Part shown: positions 28,501 to 40,500 of the stretch, one piece after another
How the letters are laid out: each line of letters starts with the position of its first letter
Position numbering within the stretch: the stretch's first letter is position 1
Origin: Conus ventricosus
Taxonomy: Eukaryota; Mollusca; Gastropoda; Neogastropoda; Conidae
Assembly (NCBI GenBank): GCA_018398815.1
Contig: CM031611.1
Span: 48,962,263 to 49,026,262, forward strand
Length of the DNA stretch: 64,000 nt
Reading direction: 5' to 3'
The notes under the pieces: generated by a model
What the model was told of the DNA's origin: nothing
Seen by the model: only the letters and a program-made list of their open reading frames with translations
The model's database searches: none
Position numbers and translations under genes: made by a program

Positions 28501-31500
28501 ATACAAGCAGAATCAAAGAAGCACAATATAAACGCAGCCTCCTCTGGATGCTGAGATGGAGTACATCAGTACTCATAATGTACATGGCTGAAATGACATG
28601 ACACATAGTTGTCATTGAGCTTCATTGTATGCTGCCATTGTATGCTACCATACACACACATATAGATAGACAGGGCAGAGACAGACAGATTGGCTGGATG
28701 GCCTGTGGTCAGACAAGTTTTTTGAACATTGTTATTGGCAACTTTGTACTTCTTTCTGGATTGAATGCTACTGTGTGAGATGTGCCAAGATGACCATCAG
28801 CAGGCTGGCTGATGTTGGCAGGTGTTTTTGTTAGCTTCTTTCTGCATTGTGTCAACTTCAGATCAGTCCAGTGGTGATGGAAGAGAGAATGGAAGAGGAT
28901 GGAGGTAAGATCCCGGAAGCCAGGCATGTGGGTCGATTTGAGCCCTCAGACACCTCCACTCCAGTCACAGAGGTGAGGCCCACCCCAAGGAGACCGCTTC
29001 AGCCCCTACAGCTGACACCCACTCCCAGAATTCCTTACAGGCCTCCAGTGCTCACTGTTCCCAAAATCAGGATGGGAGTGTATCAGAAACACAGTACGTG
29101 GGGATTGGTTTTACTAATGTTCGTTGTATTATGCATATATACATTTTTACATTGTGTCAAATCTGGTTTAGAAACAATTGTTCCAACTTGTGCATGTTGT
29201 TACAGTATCACTGTGTTCATGCTTGGTCGGTGCGATCCAAATTTGGCAGGTTTTCCTGTGGGTGAATGTTTTTGCCCCACTTGGTGATCCCAAACTTTTT
29301 TTTTACAGACCTGACTGAGATTGCAGACATTTGGAGGTGGCAGATTCACATTTTGTGCTTCTCTCTGCTACCCTCTTTTTTTCCCCTTTCTTCCGATATG
29401 CTTCTAGACATGCATACATGCACACAACATCTACATCACGCATGCACGCACACACACTCTTACACAAGCACACACACGCTTATGCACATGCACACGCACA
29501 CTCAACCACATACAGAAATTCAGAAGTATGTAGAGAAAAGCCAGTGTCATAATATAATTGCAGGTCTAAGGTGTACAGAGAAAGATCAGGAGGGAAAGGT
29601 CAGTTTACAAGCATACAGAGAAAGAAGCGAACAAGCCATATGTTCCTCCAATCCAGTTGTTGAAGTGTTCCAGTCTGTTGCATGCTGAGCAGCCATATCA
29701 CATAGAGCAGGCTTGGTTTGTTTTAAGAAAGCTGAAACTGCAGTGAGATTAGGGATGGACTCGAATGGACTTGTTTTTCTTTTGGTAGCCTCATATATGT
29801 CATGATATATTTTTTTATCCGTCGTTTTGTTTTGTTTCAGTGATTTCTGTGGAATGATACTTTCAATTTAACAAAGGAAACAACAGTAAGAACGAATTGA
29901 CACACAACAGTGACTACCTCTTTTTTAACCAAGGAATTAGTTGATGACAGATTCATTCATTAACTGGTTGAGTTATGCCTTTTTGTGTACATGTATGTTG
30001 ATATGTATGTTTCTATCAGATCCAAGTTTGCCAGTGTCTACCCCCAAGATCATTGGTCTGCCAAAGAAATCGCCCCAGCCACAAACATCCTGCAGTTTGT
30101 GTCATCTCACAGCAACCCACACCTCCCCAATTGTCTGTACCATTGATTAGCATCCCCAGACCCTCCCCTCAAAGTTCCCCCTCCCAAGTCCCCACTGTGC
30201 GGTCAGCAGTCATGTCCATCCTGAGTGGTGCCAGATCGTGCCGTCGAGAAACTTCCCAAACCACGGTGCCTTTGATGCCACGGATCCCGTTGCCCAGGAT
30301 GCCTGTGCTGGCCCCCACCGCCCTCTCCAGTCCCAGTCAGCTTTCACAATCTTCGGGTAAGGGCAGCAAGAGCGGGGAGGTACTGCAGAGTGAACAAAGT
30401 GGAGCTACACGTTCGTGTGCGGGTGGTTCTATGTCAGGCGTGGCCATGGTTCAGCGGCAGAAATGGTGTTGAAAGACCCCCAGCTCACAGATCCTGTTTC
30501 ACTGCAGCCCCTCCTGCTGCAGGTCAGCGGGTTTTTTTTTAATTTTATTTTTTTCATTTTTGATTGAACAGTGTTTTCCTTTTTCCACCTGTCATTGTGG
30601 AAGATAAGTCTGGACTTTTTTTTTTTCAGTGTTGATATCCATCATCCCCCTTTCATTTGATTTTGTTTTATTTCATTTCATTTTGTCTTGTTTTATTTTA
30701 GTTCATTTTACTTTACTTTATTTTAGTTCATTCTATTTCATTATTATTATTTTTTTCATCTTTGCATCTCTTTTTTTTCTTTTCTCACAGCTGACTGGTC
30801 CAGGGCTTCAGACTGCTGGCACGCCTCATATGTCATGTGAAATTTTGAAATGGTGCATGAAATTTCATACTTGTGCACTAGGCTGTCATATGCTTTTTGT
30901 AGCAGTACTGAGTGGGAACTGGTCCTTATCTCTCTCACTGGATCATGTTGAACATCATTCCTGTCCAAGCCACAAAATTCATTCCAATACGTGAATGATC
31001 AGGTTTTGAGCAGTTTAGAATTGACAGAATCCAAGGAAAAACATAGCGACCCTTTGCTTACTGCAAATATTAGCTTCCTATAACCTGCTGTAAGATTAAT
31101 GCCACCAGTGCGAAGCGGAAACTTGCAGAATCACAACCTGGTCAAAAGACTGGAACAGGATTTTTAAAGCAAATAAAGCATTACACATTTTACTTATCAT
31201 TTATTGTATGTATTACTCCATAGATGCTATAAATTTGTAAACATTAATTTATATAATTACATTGTGTTTACGCTTGACGGAAAAATTGTGAGGAACATGC
31301 AGAACACTGAATGAATTTGTCAACAGGTCACGTTTCATTTCTGTACCAAGTTTGATTAAAATCATTAAGCATTTTATGCACAATGTTGCTGATAAACAGC
31401 ATGAGTGCAGATGTAATATTTGCAAAGATGGCATACTATTTGCTCTCTTTTTCTCGCCATCCACACCTGTGAGAGACTAGTTTTCTGTGCCAGTGAATCA

Positions 31501-34500
31501 CATTCCCAGCATGCTGAGACCTCATAGCAAACAAGGTCCCATGCGTCCAGTGAGTCCACAGCTGCACTGGATGGAAGATTAGCAGCCCCACCTGAGCTTA
31601 TCACACCTGGAGCTGGAGATGCCCCTCCTATGCAGCAACCAGGTGAGATCAGTAGAGTGAGGGGCATGCATGGTTATAGCCTCTTGTGCTGGAAGGAAAG
31701 TGGGTAAATTTCGTTGAAAAAAGAAAAGTCAGCCTGCACTTTTTTCTGGATTACTGTCACGACCGACCCCTGGAGGTCTGCCCTGACAGGATCGGTCTAG
31801 GTGGGATGAAGGGAGTGACTGACCTCACACGCTCCGCAAGAGACCACACAATAAAGATTAACGATACAACACCCCATTTATCACACCAGCAAAATAAACA
31901 TTCCAACACACGCACCATGCACGATCACAATAAAGCACTCCAACGCACACAACATGCACAATCACGATCAAGCACCCAACGCACACAACATGCACAATCA
32001 CGATCAAGCACTCCAACGCACACAACATGCACAATCGCAATCAAGCACTCACCACACCCACAACATGCAACGATTATAAATAAATATTTCACCATACGAC
32101 GTACACAATTATAAAGAAATATTTCCAGTATTGACCCTTTCTCACACCACGGAGTGCGTCCACATCCCTGCCCCTGTCAAGTCCGCAGGGAGCACCCTGT
32201 CGCACTAGGTGCTCCGAGCCGGGTTGGTTCTCGCAGGGAGTCGCCCAAAGCCGACACCCTCGACTCCCAAGCGGGCAGTGAAGAGCGTGTCCCGGGGGGG
32301 GGGGGGGTGGGGGACGTAGCTGTTACTGGAGGTCCTGGACGGGTGTCCAGGCCGCCAGTCAAGACGGCGGCTCCTCTAGCAGTCCACGTCCTGACCAAGG
32401 CGTGGCCTCGACCAGCCGTGGCACCATCCCGTCCGTGGTCTCAGCCAGAACGTGGCCTCGACCAGCACGTGGCACCATCCATTCGTGCTCCAGGTGAAGC
32501 CCCCGGGAGGGGGGGAGGACGTAGCTGGGAGGAGAGTCGGAGAGAGGAAAAGAAGAAGGAAGGAGGAAGGAAGAAGGGTACTGGAACCCTGCCGTCAGTA
32601 CCGTCTACCATTGCTTGTCAAGTCTTAACCACTCGCATGATGTGGCGAGGGGAAGTGTATTCAACGCACACAGTAAACCATTGAATCAAGTCTTCTCACA
32701 CGATGCAGGTAAAAGACTGCATTAATCAACAGGTTATAAAACAAATATGAATTATCTTCACCCTTCTCTCACTCACGCTTAACGTTTTCCTTCCTTAGGA
32801 AATAAATCAACACAGCACCATCGCTTAATAACTGCCACCACATTTGCAAATAATAATTCAATGGCACAACTGTCACATTTAATAAACACATTTCAAAATA
32901 ACACAAATCTCCACCACGCATCCGAACGACAAATCATGCGCACGCACGCTCGTGAACATAAAAACTCGCTCTCCTTGCACACACAAACAGACGTGGCCGA
33001 AGGATAAAGTCCGGCGAATGTGACAGGGCGGACGAGCGAGACCAAGCAAGTTCCAACCCTGAAGTCAACAAGGTTCTCTCCGTTCCCCACCGACAACCGA
33101 GCATCACCAGATACATAAACAGAGAAATAATTTTGGAAATAATTTAAAGGCCAGGTTAAAAGAATTGAATTAACCAATAAAAAGGTCTCCACACAATATT
33201 CCTCTTACAATATCGAAACAAAAGAAATGCGCAAAAGTTGGAAGGGGACTAAGCCGCTAACAACAACAAATCAAAACAAACAGACCACGAAAACTGAATG
33301 CGAACCAGCTACCGCTTTGGGAGACCCCGAAGAGGCGGGTCAAAGGACATCTCTCTAAACCTCAGTCCAGGTCGAGATGACAGAGCGAATAAGGCGGAAA
33401 CAGAAGAAATGATGTCCCTCTCCCTACAGGCCTACTGCAGGAATTGAAAGTAACGACAGTACTCCTCTACGATAAGGTAAAGAACCAGGACTGAGCAGGC
33501 GCCCCCAAGACATCATCCGCTACAGTGTAGAGCTAACCTCCCTCAGCCAATGGCGGCCAAATGCCATGCAGCTTCACAGATTGAGCAAACTTCAAACAAA
33601 AAGGAACGAAGCACGTTGCGACAGGTAAAAAGAGCAGCTAGATGGCCGATAACAGAAAGTTCTAGATAAAGTAGTAGCCGTCCACTGCCTTGAACCTTGC
33701 AGTATGAATAGCACGGGCTGTGTATTAAGATATGAAAGAGAGAGAAAGCAAACCGAAGTAGAGCTGAAAGCACACCAAGTGCAACTGCACCACATCCCCC
33801 TAGATGGACGGATACACGACAACAGCAACGACAATCAACAAATAAGTAATTCCGCCACCCAGGTGGGTCGAGACGTCGTAGGCCTCGTGACAAAACTCGA
33901 TACAAACCCACCTTCTAAAAGCATCTGTTGCTCTGTAGATACAGTGCTCCTTTGAACCTTGACGCAATTGCAACTTCACAACATAGGTACCGAGTGTGAA
34001 CCCAACACACTGTGATCGATCAGAGGTACGAATGAATCCAAAACAAAGCATTCACGATAGAATCAACACGGGAAATACATAATACTGACATTTATAGCAA
34101 CAAAACTTAGAGCAAACCTTCAACCATTGAAAGTGACAATACGAACCGATTGTTGATTCACTACGGTTAACCTCACTGAAGTGACAACTGTCACTACACC
34201 TGATACAAGACCAAAAAGGGGATATAACCCTGGTTGAGGAGGTGTCCCACAGACTGATTTTTCAATATGCAAACTAAGGAGCTCGGCTAAGAAATACATC
34301 ATCCTTATTACAGGAACCCTTAGATATGACGGAAAAAGTTAACGCATTACTCTGCAGCTTCCACTTCCCACCCATGAGTCGAGCTACTTACTGTCCGGTG
34401 TATTCGGTCCCAGTACTGGAGAGAAGAAATGATCGCTCTCCCAGCACAAACTCAAACGTCCTAACAATAGTGATAAAACTTCGCGATCCCCACGACGACT

Positions 34501-37500
34501 GTCTAAACACACATGTCAATCGGTTGTAGCCTATACTGCGGGCGTCAGTGAGTTTTTTGTCTCGCATAAGGCAGCGGTTGAGTCCCTTCCCCTGATCTTG
34601 AATCAAACACAGCCCCAATCCCCACCGCAGAAGCATCAGTCCGCATTACAAAAGGTATACTAGGATCGTTGATGAGCCAGACTGGTCTAGTAGTGATGCC
34701 GTTTTCCAAGCGTCAAAAGCCTGTTGTGCCACTCTCATCCCAAATCAGACGTTCTGGCTTCTCCCTTCGTCCAGTTCATTGAGGGGCAAGTGCAACCTTT
34801 GCTTAAGTCAAGGAATGAACTTCGGTAGTATCCCGCAAGGTCCAAGAAAAGACCGCATTCCCTTTTGGGTACCAGAGGTATTTGGCACCTGCAACTTTGG
34901 TCACCCTTGGGGGGGTTCCTCCTCCGGAGCAATCAAACCCCCTCCGCAAAAGATGTGCCCCATAAATAATCAGTCCTGAACAAGCCTGACATTTGGAAGA
35001 CGAGCCGACATCTGAACCTCGCGCAGACGATGAAACAGACGTTCGGATGAGCGAAACGTGCGAGCTCCAATCGGCACTGAGCTGAGTATCAGGACCGACC
35101 CATGAAATTGTTCAAACTGTCGTAACGAGCGGTAGATGATGGGTGGGGGGGGGGGTGTGGGGGGGGGGGGCGGGGGGGGGGGGGTGATGGGTGTGGGTGG
35201 TGGGGGGGGTGGGGGGGGGGGCTGGGTGGTGGGATTGTTGTTTTTGTGTTTAACGCGACTGAAAAATTGCTCCAGCAGTTTTGAGGGGCCAAAATGCATC
35301 ACTTACCACTGGAACTGCCCGTCAGTCGGTCTGAATTGCCGTTTTGGGTTGTCCTCTCTGCTCATGGGAATCTGGCCAGAAACCCTTCGCGAGATCGAAC
35401 TTGGAGAAATAGTTGGCCACTACTCAGCTTAGGGGCGAAGATTTGGTCCGAGCATCCGGCATAGGTTCCAGCATCGAACCGAGAACCTTATTCAGACGAC
35501 GGAAAATATCGACGCATAACCAACATTTTGCCTCCTACTATCAGATAACAGAAATTATGGGGTATTAGTACGGAGAACACGCACTCTCAATGACCCCCAC
35601 CTCAACATGGCCTGCACCTCCTGCTGTGATTACAGACGCCGATAGAGAGGCATAGGGAACTGTTTGACCCTAATTTGGGTCTCGTGTCAAATGATTGCGC
35701 AGTGTACATTCGCCCAGGTCAGTCATGTGCCAGATCCATGTATGCTACGTCCTGGAGACTCTGGCACAGCCGTGCCAGTAATGCCAAATCAGTGTCTGAG
35801 TAGAGTTATTATACCCGAAGCTAAACATCCTGCCCACGACACATCCTCAACTAGAGGAACGGTGGGGAATGTCCTGAGCAACCGCCACTGCGTCCTCATC
35901 GCCACTCTCCACCAACGACAAATGTGTTGAATCCATTCCATTCACTGATATCGTTCGAACGAATTCCTTCAAGAGTTTGGCATGAACAGGATTCTGTTGC
36001 CTCGCACGCGAAACCTATAGTCCCATTCACCCACTCCGACTGCAGACTAACAAAAGGTGCCTGCCAAGTCGACTATGCAACTTGGTTCTTCTTTTAGTGG
36101 AATGAGAATCAACCACCCAACACGGCTCAAACCATCTTACAACACTGCGCCTGTTCGTACAAAGCCTAGTACTTGTTTTGGCCTACTGCAATTGTGCTGA
36201 GGACAAATCTGGTCAAGTGTCAGCCGATGCGGTTGCGCAGATCGACCACGTTACTGACTTTCCTTCCCCTACCACCGTTCACATCGTCAGGTCCACATCT
36301 GCTTCATGAAGTTGGTGGGTCCTTCGGTACTGTTTCTTGCCAGAACCGGAGATTCAAACGGGGAAAACCGCATCTTTCCTGTGGAACCTCCCTGTATCGA
36401 ACCGTACAGCAGAATAAAGCGATCCCTCACACCGGTTGCTCTGTGCACATAGGCGATACTCCAACATCTTCTTCAACGTCCCCCAATTAAAACGCGTCGA
36501 GCAAGGCCATTGTGCCTGCCCGCATGATAGGGCTACGTTGTCACCTTATGAACCTTAAGCATAGTTTTCACCTCCTTCATGATATCGTACAGAAACATGG
36601 GACCCAAGACGCTAAATGAACTTCTTGGGCACGCCATAGCGCTGGCCAAATTTGTCAGAGAGCCTCATGCAACCGTAGGTGCATTCGATAGTCTGAAGTG
36701 GGACATTCCTCTGATACCAAGTCGCTGTATGTCACCACTACCAGATTACGGTGACCGCGATCGATGGCGTCTTAATGGGCCCCACCAGGACTACCCTACC
36801 TTGCTGAACGGTTCCCCCACCATTGGCACTGTATAGCCCATGTTGAACACGCCGTCAAGCGCCCCTTAGGCGTTGTCCGTTGGCAGGTATCGTGAACTGC
36901 GTCAGTTACTTGTACTAACCTGTTAAAGTCACCCCTGCCAGAATAAGTTCCTGCCTAACTCGCTCGAGATTCCGCTGAGCCCATATGACACTGCCAATTT
37001 GGAATCTTGGGCCTGCCTGGAGTACAGACACTCTCATGCTTTGTGGGAACCACAATCTTCGTTTCCACCACGGATCTGCCTGGGGTAAAACTTAAATCCA
37101 AAAAGGAACCCCTTGTTGGAGCTTGAAGCACACCTAGGCGTGTCGGCAACTGAGCAGGACGACCTACCAGTTGTCGCAGGCGTTGGACATCCAATCCCTG
37201 CCCTTGAAGACGACCATTGTAAGCAGGATTCGGCCCTGCCAGAACCTCGACATAGATCTGGGGCAGTAGACTTTACGCAATTCCAGCTCCTGCTACTAAG
37301 CTTTTGGCGCGTGTGGTGACTCCCACACAACTCCTGTACGTGGCAGACCGAAGACACGGACTGACTGCTCCGTCCGCAAATGGACATGAATCGCAAAGAT
37401 AATTGATACAAATGGTCGCTAGTCCAGCCGCGAAGGTGCCCATAGGACTACGCCACAAGAAGTATGTGTGTGTGAGAAATTGAATAAGTACAGAAGGACG

Positions 37501-40500
37501 GGGTTGGAAGTAAACCAGCCACCAACCCTCACACATCATAAACTATGGCTCCCCGCCGGCCTCAGGGGAAACCGAAATTCTTATCACAAAGATCGTGATG
37601 CTCCCGACTCCCTGATGTAGTTCGACCAAGGAGGAACCAACAACAGAGTTTTATAGGGAACTCTGAATCAGCCAAGATAAGCGTGGTTTGAACCCCCACG
37701 TAGCCGAGCACGAGACGTTGGAAAGACCAGCCGCGCCCAACGACTGACCAGCGGCTTTAAGGACAATCCTTCTTAATGTGGGCCAAAGGACGACCACAAA
37801 AGAAAACACAATCGGGGCGCTGAAATCCGCGATGAAACTCTGCCTGCCTTGGTTCACCCCACTAGCAGTTGGTCGGCACCATATTGCTACTAAATCCTGT
37901 GTAGGGTCCCTCGACCTTATCTTGCGATGCCCCATAAGCCCTGCGAGCTTCAGCAAACACCTCAGCGGTGTGAAATCGCAGCCAAGCGAAATCCTGAGGT
38001 GCTGTCTCGCCTATCCGGATCCACAACTCTGGGGACACAGTGTTGGTGAGACTTTATCAATGATGAGCAGATCCTTCCAGCTCCACTAGCTAACAGACGC
38101 CCATTACCACTAGCTTTTGGCGGCACCTATCACCAAACTGCACGAAGGTCTCGTCATTATTCTCTTCCAGGGACCCAAACTTCCTCCTGTAGGTCTCAGG
38201 GGTAAAGTTGGAAACGCTTACTCATAGCCAACTGCATGTACAGCATAATACGCGCCTTCATTTAGAGTGAGCACAACACTCCTCTTGCAGCACCAGAAAA
38301 TCCAGAAAAAAGGGTGCATAGCCTTTTGTCCTCAGACAATTGTGTATGAACAAGCAACCTTGTCATAAATGCTCTAGGAAACATATCAATGTCCTCACTA
38401 GTCTGAACATCTGGAAGCTTTAAAAACTTTGTCCTCTAAACACTATCACCTGCCTTGGTGATTAACCCCCGACTTACAGATTGCGGGAGACCGCTAAAGA
38501 AGTCTGTTCCATCACCTGCCCTACCAGAGCCTCCATCCTTCTGTTCTTCCCTACGTAGGGCTTTCCTGCCTTGTCAGCCTCTTCCCTACGCCCGATCCTC
38601 CTGGAGTGAAGCCATCCTCACTATGCGAGCATCCTCCCCTACGCTGAGCACCTCCTCCCTACGCTGAGTCCTCCAGTCTAGCATGCCTCCTCCCTACTCT
38701 TAGCAGCTTCTTCCCTTACGCTGAGCAGCCGTCCTCCCTACCAGAGCCGCCTGTCTAGCAGCTTCTTCCTTACCAAGGCCTCCTGTCGTGCAGTCCTCTT
38801 TCTCTGCGCAGCATAGCCTCTTCCCTATTGCATAATCTCCTGTCCCTTCAGTCTCCTCTCGCGCATAGCCTCGCTGTCTATCGGCCCGTATCCTCTCTCT
38901 ACGCTCCTCCCTACCAGATGCTTCCTGCCTAGCGGTCCTCTTTCCCGTACGCTCTTGCCCTACGTTGTCCTCATCCTCCCGTCGCTGTTCCGCACCAAAA
39001 CATAAGAACAGATGTGTATATCCTGAGCGGGTACACCACTCCCGACACTGGAGTATGAACCGTCTGACCCGTCCCTTGGGTCCGAATTCCCCAAAGGAGA
39101 TTCTTCTGGGCATGGCCCCATAACGAGGGGCGAAAGCCTGTAGAGGAGAAGGTTTCGGTCTCGTCGAACTCAACGAAGCCCCACTTAATCAATCGCTAAA
39201 ACTCTGACGCTTCCGAGCGGAAGTGCCAGTCGGGTCTCTACAGGTGAGACCCCCCCAGCTAATATGTAGAAAAAGTTCACGTGGGACTAACCTGCTACAT
39301 CAACTGGAATAGTGTATGAAGTTACCGTAGTCGAGTACTGTTACTAATAGTAAGGGACACAGTAAACATTTTGAATACCCTTCTTCTTCGACGCACGCGT
39401 TCGCCACACCACCAGCTCCGGACTTCGCCAGTGACAACCATATCCTACAGTTTTCCAAATAACAGGAAAAACAATTCCACTAGAGAAAAAAAAACAAATA
39501 TTTTTAGGGCTTTGTATAAGTGTGTGTGTGGCGTGTTGCTGTGTGGCGGACAAGTTCCGGCTGCTCCCACTCGGCAACTACCGCGCTCAAGCAGCACGAG
39601 CAATCATGCGTGGTTCTCACACCGAAAAAATAAAACCAACAAAAACTAATCCGGCAGCCCCCACTCAAGTGCAAACACCGCGCACTACAGCAACGAGCAA
39701 CATTCGGTGGGGCTGGCCTGAAAAAAACAAAACAAAAACACTAGGCAGACGGATCCGAGAGAGGAAAAAAAAAAACACTAGCGACCGAGAACAACCCCCT
39801 GTATCTCAACCCGGTTAGAGAAAAAAAAACAAGAATTGGTGCAAAATACAAAACAGGGAATGGAAGACTGTATCGGGCAACAAGAAGGTCAAGACTTACG
39901 GCCGGTACCTGCGTTGGAGTACCCGGCGGAAGGAGGTCCTGTGCGGCGGTCTACTCCCCTTGGTCCTCACCTCGACTGCCTCGAGTTCACAACGGATGTT
40001 ACCTCAGCCACCAAAAGACACCCTTCACGCTAGCGACACCCAGCCAACCACCCACGAACAAACAACGAAAACTGATAAAGCATATACACAACAGACAAAC
40101 TAAACAGGTAACACTGCGAACCGAGGAGAAGACACAGAGCCCTTCACATCCCGGACGAGCCCCCACAATAGTCACGACCGACCCCTGAGGTCTGCCTGAC
40201 AGGATCGAGTCTAGGTTGGTAGAGATGGGAGTGACTGAACTCTCACACCTCCGCAGAGAGACCACACATAAATATACGAAACCACACCCCATTTATTGCA
40301 CACCAGCAAAATAAACATTCCAACACAGCCACCATGCCCGATCACAATAATAGCACTCCAACGCACTACAACATTCACAATCACGATCAAGCACTCCAAC
40401 GCACACCAACATGGCACAATCACGATCAGTCACTCCGCAACCACACAACAATGCACAATCGCAATCAAGCACTTTCCCCACACACAACATGCACGATTAT

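Noticed and set aside
30629..30994. 121-codon Phe-rich frame on the + strand
   Set aside because: It is a translation of T-rich TTTCATTTTA simple sequence in an intron.
32154..32684. 176-codon GC-rich frame
   Set aside because: It lies wholly inside the element C LTR, is not kept open in the other LTR, and has no domain.
34970..35432. Pro-rich or Gly-rich proteins encoded around 35.1-35.3 kb
   Set aside because: Produced by the G homopolymer block in the RT region.
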